Assembly: GCF_037478005.1 (NCBI RefSeq)
Contig: NZ_CP144164.1
Coordinates: 434,001-498,000 of the forward strand
DNA from: Alteromonas sp. M12
Lineage (GTDB): Bacteria > Pseudomonadota > Gammaproteobacteria > Enterobacterales > Alteromonadaceae
DNA length: 64,000 bases
Direction of reading: 5' to 3'
Numbering within the stretch: position 1 is the stretch's first letter; each line of letters opens with the position of its first letter. Below, one piece after another: positions 8,438 through 17,530 of the stretch. The notes under the pieces are model-generated. The model was not told the origin of the DNA. It was given only the letters and a program-made list of their open reading frames with translations, and made no database searches. Position numbers and translations under genes: made by a program.

Positions 8438-8912
8438 TTGTTAGGACGGCTTGTTAGGACAGCCACCCAAAGGGGCTTGTTAGGACAGCCATCCAAAGGG
8501 GCTTGTTAGGACAGCCACCCAAAGGGGCTTGTTAGGACAGCCATCCAAAGGGGCATGTTAGGACAGCCATCCAAAGGGGCATGTTAGGACAGCCGTCCAA
8601 AAGGGGCATGTTAGGACAGCCACCCAAAGGGGGCTTGTTTGGACAGCCACCCAAAGGGGGCATGTTAGGACAGCCACCCAAAGGTGCATGTTAGGACAGC
8701 CACCCAAAGGGGCATGTTAGGACAGCCACCCAAAAGGGCATGTTTGGACAGCCATGCAAAAGGGCATGTTAGGACAGCCATCCCAAAAGGCTTGTTAGGA
8801 CAGCCATCCAAAGGGGCATGTTAGGACAGCCACCCAAAGGGGGCATGTTTGGACAGCCATCCAAAAGGACTTGTTAGGACAGCCATCCAAAGGGGCATGT
8901 TTGGACAGCCAC
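8438..8912. repeat. Tandem array of 17 complete 26-27 bp units with a GGACAGCCA core
   Basis: Seventeen full units plus a partial at each end follow the pattern WTGTTWGGACAGCCAYCCAAAGGGGC with one-base length changes in the G or A runs. Units differ at a few fixed positions (T or A at the head, C or T in CAYCC, TTAGG or TTTGG). Units of the form TTTGGACAGCCATCCAAA are imperfect hairpins with arms TTTGGA and TCCAAA. The period is not a multiple of three and no reading frame crosses the array. It fills the gap between the 3' end of the glycosyltransferase gene and the lptM leader. A related array occurs at 30230-30436. Confidence 0.9.
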
Positions 8913-8944
8913 TTTGATCTGAACGACATTTGCAAAATTTGGAG

Positions 8945-10009
8945 TTAGGCGCCATTGGCTAAAGACATGCGCACTGACTCTGGGAAACGGGTGATTTTCC
9001 AAAGTTGCTCACACAGTCTTTTGGTATCCATGTAATCCCCCTCCAGTAGCCAGTTGATTAGTATGTCTGGGGAATTTGGGTAGGTAATTGGTTCCGGTGA
9101 GTCTTTACTTAGCCACTTTGAAACGATGTTTGGGTCTAAACTATCCATACTGTCACACCGGTTCATGCGCTCTAGTGTGACGCGGTTGGATGTTTGTTCG
9201 TATTGATTTTTCAGCGGCTTTACCAGAATTTTTTTGCCTAATTGCAAACATTCGCTAGACAGCTCAAAACCTCCATTTGCAATGACTCCCGCACATTCAA
9301 ATAAAGCTTGTTGGAAGGTTTGTTTAGAAAGTGGTCGCCATTGGCTGTTTACAGTTGCAAAAGGGCCGTCTATATCTGGGTGGTAACAAACAAATTTTTC
9401 GTTAGGAAACTTTTCTAGTAACGCTTTGATGGCCTCTACATTTTCAAACGGCAAATAGACCAGCACATGTTCGCCTTTGGTTGCCTTGCTGTAAGATTCT
9501 TCGATGAATGGAGGCATAATAGGGAAGCCAAAATGATACCAATGGACTCCCAAATTGACATCGCAGGGAGCGAACGTGCGCATCAGCATTCTGTCGGTCC
9601 AAGCTTCACCTTGTTTAGGCACTTTATGTTTAAATGCTGCTTGGTGACTAATTGATATAGACGATAGGTCTTTCATTTTGGCGGCCCAAGCTGTTACTGG
9701 CTCGAAGTCATTCAGTAATACATGGTATTTGGCCACATTGAGTTGTTTTACATCCCGTATAAATTGTCTGATATTGGCTTGTTTTAGCGTTTCCCAGCGA
9801 TTTACCTCGCCATTTTCGGTAATGAACGTTAATCCTGTCACAGTGCGATAATTGCCAAACACTTCCATGTCGAAGTAACGGGAGGGATCGCGACCACTAA
9901 ATATGAAGTCAACTTCAATATCATCTCGTTTGGCAAAAGCTTTCGCCATGATTCGCGCCCGAGCAATGTGACCATTACCCGTGCCTTGCACGCCATACAA
10001 TATTTTCAT
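8945..10009 (-). CDS. MJ1255/VC2487-family glycosyltransferase
   Basis: A 354-residue soluble GT-B-fold glycosyltransferase of the family named after MJ1255 and VC2487. The N-terminal ILYGVQGTGNGHIARA glycine-rich loop is the family signature, and FIFSGRDPSRYF and the C-terminal GVIANGGFELSSECLQLGK donor-binding segment (about residues 245-265) fit a UDP-sugar transferase of the MurG/UGT type. The acceptor is unknown. It lies 9 bp downstream of a PAP2 phosphatase gene on the same strand, a pairing also known in vibrios. This suggests a role in lipid-linked or membrane glycolipid metabolism, which is inference. The stop lies only 32 bp from the hairpin array. Confidence 0.85.
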   Translation of the reverse strand: MKILYGVQGTGNGHIARARIMAKAFAKRDDIEVDFIFSGRDPSRYFDMEVFGNYRTVTGLTFITENGEVNRWETLKQANIRQFIRDVKQLNVAKYHVLLNDFEPVTAWAAKMKDLSSISISHQAAFKHKVPKQGEAWTDRMLMRTFAPCDVNLGVHWYHFGFPIMPPFIEESYSKATKGEHVLVYLPFENVEAIKALLEKFPNEKFVCYHPDIDGPFATVNSQWRPLSKQTFQQALFECAGVIANGGFELSSECLQLGKKILVKPLKNQYEQTSNRVTLERMNRCDSMDSLDPNIVSKWLSKDSPEPITYPNSPDILINWLLEGDYMDTKRLCEQLWKITRFPESVRMSLANGA

Positions 10010-10018
10010 TAAAACTAC

Positions 10019-10531
10019 TTATACAAGGATAGAAAGACTTAACATTGAAATAGTGATACCTAAAAACGCACCGGCAACAATGTCACTAGGATAATGGACA
10101 CCCAGCATGACTCTGGATAATCCAATTAAGCTTGCCCAAATATAAACTAAAACAGCTACGCTGGGATAGAAGTGAGCCAATAGCGATGCCATCAAAAAAG
10201 CAGCTGCGGTATGGCCTGAGGGTAAGCTGAATTTATCCGAAGGAGTAATGTGAGAGCGAAAATTGTAGATTAAATCGCAAGGCCTTTGACGCTTAAACAA
10301 TTTTTTTAAAATCACATATATGGGTAATTCTAAAGCGTAGGCTAATAATGAGGTGTAAAGGAATATCGCCCCATCTTTGGGGTCGAAAACGCACAACAGC
10401 ACGCCTAACAGCAAATAAACGTGCCCGTCGCCACTTTTTGAGATGTATTTAATTATTCGGCAATCGCGACCGGCGGTTACACCGAAAATCCAACGGAATA
10501 TATGTGTATCAGCTCTGCCAAATGCATTCAT
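10019..10531 (-). CDS. PAP2-family membrane phosphatase
   Basis: An integral membrane phosphatase of 170 residues with the three-part PAP2 signature: KKLFKRQRP (about residues 76-84), SLPSGHT (102-108) and SRVMLGVHYPSD (139-150), which carry the catalytic His107, Arg140, His146 and Asp150. About four to five hydrophobic helices surround the motifs, and the active site should face the periplasm. Such enzymes hydrolyse phosphatidate, phosphatidylglycerophosphate or undecaprenyl pyrophosphate; which one cannot be told here. It is followed after 9 bp by the glycosyltransferase gene, so the two probably form an operon acting on a shared lipid substrate. Confidence 0.88.
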   Translation of the reverse strand: MNAFGRADTHIFRWIFGVTAGRDCRIIKYISKSGDGHVYLLLGVLLCVFDPKDGAIFLYTSLLAYALELPIYVILKKLFKRQRPCDLIYNFRSHITPSDKFSLPSGHTAAAFLMASLLAHFYPSVAVLVYIWASLIGLSRVMLGVHYPSDIVAGAFLGITISMLSLSILV

Positions 10532-10614
10532 CTCTAGGTACTCTTACATTTTGTACTCATTGCGAATAAAAGTAACCCTTGTGTATGAACGCTAGTTGAC
10601 AAAAATACGAAACC

Positions 10615-10646
10615 TTTGTGACAGATGTAAGTCATATTTGTGACAG
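10615..10646. promoter_or_regulatory. Direct repeat of a 10-mer in the rraA / PAP2 divergent region
   Basis: TTTGTGACAG occurs exactly twice, at 10615-10624 and 10637-10646, 22 bp apart, about two helical turns. A TTGACA hexamer at 10596-10601 lies just upstream in the rraA direction. Two in-phase copies between divergent genes look like a regulator binding site. No known regulator consensus could be assigned. Confidence 0.35.
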
Positions 10647-10727
10647 TGAAGAAAACTAATCTTAAGGTTTTACAAACTCGCTCGTAACACTTAATCTAGA
10701 GCTTTAATGCTTGAGTTGGATATTCTG

Positions 10728-11213
10728 ATGGAATACAACACGTCTGAACTGTGTGATTTATTTGCTGATAGTGTAGATGTTGTCGACCCTTTATTTGTTA
10801 ATTATGGTGGTAGGCTTTCTTACGGTGGTGAGATTACAACCGTTAAATGCCATGAAGATAAAGGATTGATTGATAAAGTATTGTCTCAACCTGGAAAAGG
10901 CAAAGTTTTACTAATTGATGGTGGCGGTTCTACTCGTCGAGCCTTGATTGATGTGAATACGGCTCAAATTGCCATTGAGCACGATTGGGAAGGCATTGTT
11001 TGTTACGGCAGCGTGCGTGAAGTCGATCAGCTTGAAGAATTAGATATTGGTATTCATGCCGTCGCGTCTATTCCAGTTAACGCTGCATTTGAACAAGTCG
11101 GCGAAGTTGATGTAGCGGTTAATTTTGGTGGTGTCACTTTTTTACCTGAAGATCATCTTTATGCTGATAGCACTGGCATTATTTTATCCCCAGAGCCGCT
11201 TGATATAGAATGA
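10728..11213 (+). CDS. rraA: Regulator of ribonuclease activity A
   Basis: RraA binds RNase E and the RhlB helicase and inhibits RNA decay in the cytoplasm. The 161-residue product matches E. coli RraA in length and along its sequence: [39 protein letters not shown] and the C-terminal [12 protein letters not shown]. The ATG at 10728 is chosen over an in-frame ATG seven codons upstream because it matches the family N terminus. The family fold resembles a demethylmenaquinone methyltransferase, but RraA has no enzyme activity. A strong hairpin follows the stop. Confidence 0.94.
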   Translation: MEYNTSELCDLFADSVDVVDPLFVNYGGRLSYGGEITTVKCHEDKGLIDKVLSQPGKGKVLLIDGGGSTRRALIDVNTAQIAIEHDWEGIVCYGSVREVDQLEELDIGIHAVASIPVNAAFEQVGEVDVAVNFGGVTFLPEDHLYADSTGIILSPEPLDIE

Positions 11214-11245
11214 GTTTGAATGATTCAGTGAATCTTATTTGCTAG

Positions 11246-11272
11246 CAGCTGCCTAATGGGAATAGGCAGCTG
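11246..11272. terminator. Perfect 10-bp hairpin between convergent rraA and nuclease genes
   Basis: CAGCTGCCTA and TAGGCAGCTG form a perfect stem with a 7-nt loop, 32 bp after the rraA stop and 28 bp before the end of the opposite nuclease gene. There is no clear U-tract on either side, so it may act as a bidirectional barrier or 3'-end stabiliser rather than a classical intrinsic terminator. Confidence 0.6.
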
Positions 11273-11300
11273 TTACGATAAATCTTCGTTAGGGTGTTGG

Positions 11301-12098
11301 TTACAAGATTGAATTCAAGTAGGCAGCAATTCGCACTCCACCCATCTGCAACCTTTGCTTAACTTCAGGTAGGTGTTGGTATTGATAGCTCCAACTTAAT
11401 TTTTCTTCCTGTGGGTATATGTTATTGCGCAATTGAATGCTTTCTTTGATCCACACTCTGGGATCAGTGGTTTGCCATTGTTTAGCCATCTCGGGTGAGA
11501 TTTTTTGAGTTAACCAGTTTGTCCATTCTGTGAAAGACAATTGTTGTCTATCAATAATGCCGCTATCCCAAACTCGGTGCAGGTTTGAGTTTTCCCAAAA
11601 AAACTCGAGTTTGACATCGTTTCCACCGCGGTCTGTGCCATCACCAGCGTGTAATGGCTGATGCAAATCTCCGATAATATGGACAATAAAATGCAGCGCT
11701 AATTGTTTGTCTTGCAAAGTTGCTTCTGGGTTTTTCAGGGTCGCACTAAATGACAGCAAAGCCGTGTAAGCATCACCTTGTGACGGGGCATGTTTAGCGG
11801 CACTATAATCGCTGCCTTCGGGGACGCTAACATAATGCCAAGGAGATGAAGTTTTCTGCCAGAACTCCGAAGGGTCAGAGCGCATTTCATCTGCAAGGGT
11901 CGATATTTCAGCTAAGGATTTGGTTGGGTAAATAGCTGCAATTTTTGCTTTCGCATCTGCGCTTAAATACTGCTCCGCAATATTCGCGGTGACGCGATGA
12001 CCAGTTTGCCCCCACGCAAAGGCTTGGCTGTTCTGAAATAAACAGATTCCAAGCAGCGCCCATTTTGAATGTTTACGCAAAAAAGCGGTATATGACAT
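11301..12098 (-). CDS. Exported S1/P1-type zinc nuclease
   Basis: A 265-residue periplasmic or secreted nuclease of the S1/P1 (phospholipase C-like) fold that cleaves single-stranded nucleic acids with three zinc ions. A Sec signal peptide (residues 1-28, ending AFA) leaves a mature N terminus starting at Trp29, and in this family the N-terminal Trp itself binds zinc. Further ligands are visible in WGQTGHR (His34), WHYVSVP, HFIVHIIGDLHQPLHAGD and DRGGND. It lies 19 bp after ubiX on the same strand. A role in using extracellular nucleic acid as a phosphorus source is plausible but inferred. Confidence 0.9.
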   Translation of the reverse strand: MSYTAFLRKHSKWALLGICLFQNSQAFAWGQTGHRVTANIAEQYLSADAKAKIAAIYPTKSLAEISTLADEMRSDPSEFWQKTSSPWHYVSVPEGSDYSAAKHAPSQGDAYTALLSFSATLKNPEATLQDKQLALHFIVHIIGDLHQPLHAGDGTDRGGNDVKLEFFWENSNLHRVWDSGIIDRQQLSFTEWTNWLTQKISPEMAKQWQTTDPRVWIKESIQLRNNIYPQEEKLSWSYQYQHLPEVKQRLQMGGVRIAAYLNSIL

Positions 12099-12117
12099 AA
12101 ATATCTATCTCTTTTTA

Positions 12118-12732
12118 TTATTTTTGGTAGCCCCAACGAGGCATCAATTGTTGGTCAATATCTAAGTGGTCGAGGATCCGTGCGACCACAAAGTCGACCA
12201 AATCTTCAATCCGTTTAGGTTGGTGATAAAACCCTGGCGCCGCAGGCATTATGGTCACGCCCATCTGCGACAATTTGAGCATATGTTCAAGGTGAATGGT
12301 GGATAGTGGCATTTCCCGAGGAACTACAATTAATTGTCCTCTTTCTTTTATCACAACATCTGCTGCGCGTTCGATTAGGTTGTCACTTTTACCGGTGGAA
12401 ATAGCGCTCAGTGAGCCAGTTGAACAAGGGCACACGACCATTTGTTTAGGGGCGGCAGAGCCGGAGGCTACTGGAGAAAACCACTCGTCTTTTCCAAACA
12501 CGGTTATTTGTTCCGGTTTAGCATCAAAACGGTTAGTAAAAAACTCACTACAGGTTTTCGGATTGGCGGGTACTTTCAAGTCTTCTTCGGTCGCTAAAAC
12601 GACTCTAGCGGCAGAAGATATGAGTAAATAAACTTGATAGTTAGCTGCAACTAAGGTTTCCAGTAACCTCAAACCGTAAGGTGCGCCAGATGCCCCGGTG
12701 AATGCTAATGTAATTCGTTTTTCAAATTTCAT
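12118..12732 (-). CDS. ubiX: Flavin prenyltransferase UbiX
   Basis: Makes prenylated FMN, the cofactor of the UbiD decarboxylase in ubiquinone synthesis, from FMN and dimethylallyl phosphate. The 204-residue flavoprotein begins [18 protein letters not shown], the FMN-binding Rossmann motif, and has the conserved [12 protein letters not shown] and [16 protein letters not shown] segments. The ATG at 12732 is chosen because it gives the family N terminus; a longer in-frame start would add 16 unrelated residues. It overlaps the mpl 3' end by 11 bp. UbiD itself is not in the window. Confidence 0.94.
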   Translation of the reverse strand: MKFEKRITLAFTGASGAPYGLRLLETLVAANYQVYLLISSAARVVLATEEDLKVPANPKTCSEFFTNRFDAKPEQITVFGKDEWFSPVASGSAAPKQMVVCPCSTGSLSAISTGKSDNLIERAADVVIKERGQLIVVPREMPLSTIHLEHMLKLSQMGVTIMPAAPGFYHQPKRIEDLVDFVVARILDHLDIDQQLMPRWGYQK

Positions 12733-14077
12733 GTTGGGCCAACTGTTCCAGTAAACGTGAATGAATGCCGCCAAAGCCACCGTTACTCATTATTAGAATA
12801 TGATCGCCTGGTGCCACTTCGTGTATTAGTGTTTCGATAATGTCGTCAACACTAGCATAAACTCGGCTCGGCACAGCTGATTCTGCGGTAAGTTGCTGTA
12901 AAGACCAGTCTAAATTGTCTGGTTGAAACAGTAGTACTTGATCTGCATTTTTCCACGAATTAGCAAGCGTGCTGTGATGAACCCCCATTTTCATGGTGGC
13001 TGAACGAGGCTCTAATACGGCAAAAATACGTGCCTCTTTGACTTTGTTTCTTAAGCCATCGATCGTGGTTGCAATCGCAGTGGGATGGTGGGCGAAATCA
13101 TCATAAATGGTAATGTCATTTACCACACCACGGGTCTCCATGCGTCTTTTCGCATTAACAAATTGTGCCAAAGCTTCAATCGCCAATTCAGGCTTTACGC
13201 CAGCATGACGGGCCGCTGCAATGGCCATAATCCCGTTGTGAATATTGTGTTGCCCTATCAATGACCAGTTTACCCGGCCAATAGTTTTGTTCTGCAATAA
13301 CACATCAAACTCACTGCCATCAGCGGTTTGATTTGCAACTTGCCAATCCGTGCCTAAATATTGAACGGGTGTCCAACAGCCTTGTTCTAAAACCTGTTTT
13401 ATATTTTCATCATTCGCCGGTGCTAATGCCAAACCATTACCGGGCAATATTCGGATCAAATGATGAAACTGTTTTTGTATCGCCGCCAAATTTTCAAAAA
13501 TATCAGCGTGGTCGAACTCTAAATTGTTTAACACCAAGGTACGAGGATGGTAGTGCACAAACTTAGAACGTTTATCAAAAAACGCACTGTCGTACTCATC
13601 TGCTTCAATAACAAAAAATGGTGATTCACCTAAACGAGCTGAAATTCCAAAATTTTCTGGAACCCCGCCGATTAGAAAGCCAGGTTGCAATCCTGCATAC
13701 TCGAGTACCCACGCTATCATGCTGGCGGTCGACGTCTTGCCATGGGTGCCTGATGCAGCTATTACCCATCTTTGCTTTAATACGTTTTCAGATAACCACT
13801 GTGGCCCACTGATATAATTTAAATTGCGATTTAACACCGCTTCTACACATGGATTTCCCCGCGACATTGCATTACCAATAATCACCACATCGGGTTCTGG
13901 GTTGAGCTGGGCTGGATCAAACCCTTGGGTCAGTGGAATGCCTAAAGATTCTAGCTGAGTGCTCATTGGCGGATAAACATTGGCATCGGAACCACTTACG
14001 TGATGTCCCATTGATTTGGCAATGGCGGCAATTCCACCCATAAAGGTGCCGCAAATCCCTAAAATATGAATATGCAT
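12722..14077 (-). CDS. mpl: UDP-N-acetylmuramate:tripeptide ligase (murein recycling)
   Basis: Mpl reattaches the recycled tripeptide L-Ala-gamma-D-Glu-meso-DAP to UDP-MurNAc in the cytoplasm. It is a Mur ligase of 451 residues with the N-terminal Rossmann part ([14 protein letters not shown]), the ATP-binding loop [10 protein letters not shown] (about 108-117), the central [11 protein letters not shown] and [11 protein letters not shown] motifs and the C-terminal [10 protein letters not shown] segment. These distinguish Mpl from MurC. The fbp gene is divergent 200 bp away, an arrangement also seen in E. coli and vibrios. The 3' end overlaps ubiX. Confidence 0.96.
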   Translation of the reverse strand: MHIHILGICGTFMGGIAAIAKSMGHHVSGSDANVYPPMSTQLESLGIPLTQGFDPAQLNPEPDVVIIGNAMSRGNPCVEAVLNRNLNYISGPQWLSENVLKQRWVIAASGTHGKTSTASMIAWVLEYAGLQPGFLIGGVPENFGISARLGESPFFVIEADEYDSAFFDKRSKFVHYHPRTLVLNNLEFDHADIFENLAAIQKQFHHLIRILPGNGLALAPANDENIKQVLEQGCWTPVQYLGTDWQVANQTADGSEFDVLLQNKTIGRVNWSLIGQHNIHNGIMAIAAARHAGVKPELAIEALAQFVNAKRRMETRGVVNDITIYDDFAHHPTAIATTIDGLRNKVKEARIFAVLEPRSATMKMGVHHSTLANSWKNADQVLLFQPDNLDWSLQQLTAESAVPSRVYASVDDIIETLIHEVAPGDHILIMSNGGFGGIHSRLLEQLAQHEI

Positions 14078-14279
14078 AACTTTGGTTTTTTGAAAAAAAA
14101 TTTTCGTAAGGTTAACAGAGATTCGAATGCCAACAAATGGATATTAATTTTAACTTGTTGTTTTTTGTGCTGAGTTTTGTGTTTAATAAAGGTACACTTT
14201 ATCAATGTGTTCTATGATTAGTAACAATTACTGTCTAAACCATGTCCCTTATACAATCTAAAAATAGGCTTTCACAAGA

Positions 14280-15251
14280 ATGAAACGACTCAATTCACAA
14301 TTGCAAGAAGACGGCGCTCCAATGGAGCTAATATTGTTGATCCGCACATTATTAGCAGGTTGCAAGGAAATTTCTTTTAGGGTTAGTCAGGGCGCACTAG
14401 CGGGAGTGTTGGGCTCTTTGTTAAGTGAAAACGTTCAAGGCGAAACGCAAAAGAAACTGGACGTTATTTCTAACCAAATCTTAAAAGATATCTTAAAAGA
14501 GTCGGGTTATGTAAAAGCAATTTCTTCCGAGGAAGAAGATGACGTTGTAGGGTGCCACCCTGAAGGTAAGTATTTGGTCAGTTTTGATCCTCTTGATGGT
14601 TCATCAAATACAGATATCAATAGTTTGATAGGTACAATTTTCTCAATTACCCATGCACCACAATGGATGGACCCAGATGATCCTTCTGCTTTCTTGCAAC
14701 CTGGAACGCAGATTGTGGCTGCTGGATATGTGCTTTACGGCCCGTCTACCATGTTGGCAATGAGCACTGGTCGCGGTACTCACATTTATACTCTGGATAA
14801 AACCCACGGAGGCTTCCTATTAACAGAAGCTAACGTAGAGGTACCTGAGCAAACTAAAGAGTTTTCCATTAATAGTTCTAACCAGCGTCACTGGGAAGAA
14901 CCTATGCAAAATTATATTAACGACTTGATTGCTGGTGATGAAGGCCCTAGAGGTAAAAACTTCAATATGCGTTGGGTTGGCGCAATGGTTGGTGATATTC
15001 ACCGTATCCTTTCTCGTGGTGGCCTTTTTGCTTATCCATTTGATAAACGTAATCCAAAAATACCGGGAAAATTGCGTTTATTATATGAAGCAAATCCCAT
15101 GTCATTTCTAATTGAACAGGCCGGTGGTGCTGCCACAACAGGTGACAGACGAATCTTGGAAGTTATGCCAGAAGAAATTCACCAACGTGTTCCAGTTATT
15201 ATGGGCTCTAAAGAAGAAGTGGAAACTTGTATTACCTATTACTCAAAATAA
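14280..15251 (+). CDS. fbp: Class I fructose-1,6-bisphosphatase
   Basis: Hydrolyses fructose-1,6-bisphosphate to fructose-6-phosphate, the key gluconeogenic step, in the cytoplasm. The 323-residue protein shows the metal-binding DPLDGSSN (residues 103-110), SSEEED acidic loop and the C-terminal [19 protein letters not shown] signature. A gluconeogenic enzyme fits a marine heterotroph that grows on organic acids or alginate products. It is a single gene with an intrinsic terminator 40 bp after its stop, divergent from mpl. Confidence 0.97.
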   Translation: MKRLNSQLQEDGAPMELILLIRTLLAGCKEISFRVSQGALAGVLGSLLSENVQGETQKKLDVISNQILKDILKESGYVKAISSEEEDDVVGCHPEGKYLVSFDPLDGSSNTDINSLIGTIFSITHAPQWMDPDDPSAFLQPGTQIVAAGYVLYGPSTMLAMSTGRGTHIYTLDKTHGGFLLTEANVEVPEQTKEFSINSSNQRHWEEPMQNYINDLIAGDEGPRGKNFNMRWVGAMVGDIHRILSRGGLFAYPFDKRNPKIPGKLRLLYEANPMSFLIEQAGGAATTGDRRILEVMPEEIHQRVPVIMGSKEEVETCITYYSK

Positions 15252-15291
15252 TCTAAGTAATAGATTTGTTTCTATAGGCAATTCCAAATCA

Positions 15292-15322
15292 GGGCGTAGG
15301 ATAAAAACTTACGCCCTTTTTT
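15292..15322 (+). terminator. Intrinsic terminator after fbp
   Basis: The stem GGGCGTA/TACGCCC encloses an 11-nt loop and is followed directly by six T residues. It lies 40 bp past the fbp stop codon on the same strand and separates fbp from ppa. Confidence 0.85.
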
Positions 15323-15412
15323 ATGGGCGATATTAGCTGAATCCGGTCTGCTTTATTTTTAATCTTAAAGTGAACTAGGCACTGGTGATTTGCAGGTAAG
15401 TTGTCGTTTGGC

Positions 15413-15513
15413 GATGAAATCGCTATTGAAGACACAAAAGTACACACTTTTGCTAAATAATTGCGCATAATACTTTAAAACAACCTTAATAAGACCAAGG
15501 TAGCGATTTCATC
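15413..15513 (+). promoter_or_regulatory. Long-range inverted repeat with inner hairpin upstream of ppa
   Basis: GATGAAATCGCTA at 15413-15425 has a perfect 13-base reverse complement at 15501-15513. Between them CAAAAGT/ACTTTTG (15435-15452, loop ACAC) forms a second perfect 7-bp hairpin. The left arm lies within a small palindrome, GCGAT-GAA-ATCGC. The structure ends 62 bp before the ppa start codon and could be a folded mRNA leader or a paired operator. No known riboswitch class was recognised. Confidence 0.5.
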
Positions 15514-15575
15514 TTGCACTGGAAGTCTTTATAATTGCCAATATTCACGTTAAATCAACTTATAGGTATGAATCA

Positions 15576-16115
15576 ATGAGCTTAAATGCTGTTCCAGCAG
15601 GTAAAAACTTGCCAGATGAAGTAAATGTCATCATCGAAATCCCAGCCCACGCTGACCCAGTAAAATATGAAGTAGATAAAGACACTGGCGCCATCTTTGT
15701 TGACCGCTTCATGGCAACTTGTATGCATTATCCAACTAACTATGGTTACGTGCCACAGACGCTTTCTCTTGATGGCGACCCTGTTGACGTTTTGGTGATG
15801 ACACCGTTTCCTTTATTGGCTGGCTCAGTCATCAAGTGTAGACCTGTAGGTGTTTTGAAGATGACTGATGAGTCAGGTGAAGATGCTAAAGTATTGGCTG
15901 TGCCAATTGATAAGCTTTCTACCATCTATCGTGAAGTAAAAGAAATCGATCAGGTGCCTGAATTGACTAAGCAACAAATTGAGCATTTCTTTGCCCATTA
16001 TAAAGATTTAGAACCTAACAAATGGGTGAAAATCGAAGGATGGGGAAATTGTGAAGATGCTAAAGCTGAAATCGTTGATAGCGTAAAACGCTACCAAACT
16101 GAAGAAAAAGCTTAG
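15576..16115 (+). CDS. ppa: Inorganic pyrophosphatase (family I)
   Basis: Hydrolyses pyrophosphate to phosphate in the cytoplasm, pulling biosynthetic reactions forward. The 179-residue product is the usual size for a bacterial family I enzyme. Its metal-binding signature is [10 protein letters not shown] with Asp66, Asp68 and Asp71, and NYGYVPQTL and [12 protein letters not shown] are further family segments. The ATG at 15576 is preceded by a modest AGGT ribosome site. The upstream 250 bp contains an unusual inverted repeat and an intrinsic terminator follows. Confidence 0.97.
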   Translation: MSLNAVPAGKNLPDEVNVIIEIPAHADPVKYEVDKDTGAIFVDRFMATCMHYPTNYGYVPQTLSLDGDPVDVLVMTPFPLLAGSVIKCRPVGVLKMTDESGEDAKVLAVPIDKLSTIYREVKEIDQVPELTKQQIEHFFAHYKDLEPNKWVKIEGWGNCEDAKAEIVDSVKRYQTEEKA

Positions 16116-16133
16116 TACCAAGCAAATTTAGAA

Positions 16134-16165
16134 AAGGGTTAACTTTAGGTTAGCCCTTTTTTTTT
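16134..16165 (+). terminator. Intrinsic terminator after ppa
   Basis: AAGGGTTAAC pairs with GTTAGCCCTT (one G-T wobble) around a short loop and runs straight into a tract of nine T residues. It lies 18 bp after the ppa stop on the same strand. Confidence 0.85.
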
Positions 16166-16252
16166 GCTTGTTTCTGAGCAAAGCATTTTTCTGCAAACTG
16201 CTGTAAACTTGCCATTCTTTATTATTCCCGTAAATGGCTAAAGCACAACATC

Positions 16253-17515
16253 ATGAAGCTCAATTCGATTCGAAATAATCCTCAATTACTATTGTTGGCG
16301 ATGGCGTTTGTTATGCCTTTAGTATTTTCGGTGTGGAATGCTCTTCTGAATAATTTTGTGGTTGAAAAAGCCCAGTTTACAGGTGCCGAAATTGGCATGC
16401 TACAAAGCTTGCGAGAAGTACCGGGGTTTCTGGCCTTTACCGCCGTGTTTTTATTGTTAGTAATTAAAGAACAAACTTTGGCAATGCTTTCACTCGCAGC
16501 TATGTGTGTCGGTGTCGCAATGACAGGCTTTTTTCCCTTTGAGATAGGTTTGTATTGCACCACGGTGATCATGTCAGTTGGCTTCCATTATTTTGAAACC
16601 ATGAACCAATCGCTGACGTTGCAGTGGCTTGGAAAAGAAAAAACTGCGCATTTTATGGGGCAACAATTAGCTGTTAAAAGCTTCGCATCATTGTTTGCTT
16701 ACGGCAGTATTTGGTTGTTAATGGATTACGTGGGTATAAGCTATCAAACCATGTACATGCTAGCTGGTGGATTAGGTTTAGTCATTGTTCTGTTTCTATG
16801 GGCTTTCTTCGCACAGTTTAAGCAACCTTCTATACAACACAAACATATGTTTCTGCGCAAACGCTACTGGTTATATTATTGTTTAACCTTCTTTAGCGGT
16901 GCTCGTCGACAAATATTCATGGTTTTTGCGTCATTTATGATGGTCGAAAAATTTGGATACAGCGTGGGTGAAATTAGCCTGCTATTTATTATCAATTACG
17001 TATTTAACCTGTTGTTTGCCAGTAAAATTGGTCGATGGATTGCGAAAGTAGGGGAGCGCAAGGCTTTAACCGTGGAGTACATTGGCTTAATTGTGATTTT
17101 TGTGAGTTACGCCTTAGTGACAAGTTCACAATGGGCCGCTGCTTTGTATGTTATTGATCACCTGTTTTTTGCCATGGCGATAGCCATGAAAACTTATTTT
17201 CAAAAGATTGCTGATCCACGGGACATTGCATCCACAGCAGGGGTGAGTTTTACGATTAATCACATTGCGGCTGTGGTTATACCCGCTTTATTAGGTATTG
17301 TTTGGCTTACTTCGCCTACTTTAGTATTCTTTATTGGTGCAAGTTTTGCTGTGTGTTCATTGCTGTTGGCATTGAATATTCCAGATGCACCTGATGCAGG
17401 AAACGAAGTAAGAAAGAACCCTTTTTGTTGGGCAAATCATCCTTATCAAGCGCCAGACATTTCTGCTGCATCTGCGATATCTGAAGAATCAGCCAACATT
17501 AAGCCCACTATCTAA
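16253..17515 (+). CDS. MFS transporter of unknown substrate
   Basis: A 420-residue inner-membrane protein with about twelve hydrophobic helices in two bundles, split by a basic cytoplasmic loop near residue 195 (HKHMFLRKRYW). The fold and length fit the major facilitator superfamily. The usual loop 2-3 signature is degenerate, and the substrate cannot be inferred. The last 40 residues are polar and probably cytoplasmic. It is followed after 15 bp by the DUF3299 gene on the same strand, so the two are probably co-transcribed. Confidence 0.8.
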   Translation: MKLNSIRNNPQLLLLAMAFVMPLVFSVWNALLNNFVVEKAQFTGAEIGMLQSLREVPGFLAFTAVFLLLVIKEQTLAMLSLAAMCVGVAMTGFFPFEIGLYCTTVIMSVGFHYFETMNQSLTLQWLGKEKTAHFMGQQLAVKSFASLFAYGSIWLLMDYVGISYQTMYMLAGGLGLVIVLFLWAFFAQFKQPSIQHKHMFLRKRYWLYYCLTFFSGARRQIFMVFASFMMVEKFGYSVGEISLLFIINYVFNLLFASKIGRWIAKVGERKALTVEYIGLIVIFVSYALVTSSQWAAALYVIDHLFFAMAIAMKTYFQKIADPRDIASTAGVSFTINHIAAVVIPALLGIVWLTSPTLVFFIGASFAVCSLLLALNIPDAPDAGNEVRKNPFCWANHPYQAPDISAASAISEESANIKPTI

Positions 17516-17530
17516 GGACTAACTAAATTT

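Noticed and set aside
8438..8912. CRISPR array
   Set aside because: Units are contiguous at a constant 26-27 bp with no unique spacers, and no cas gene is nearby.
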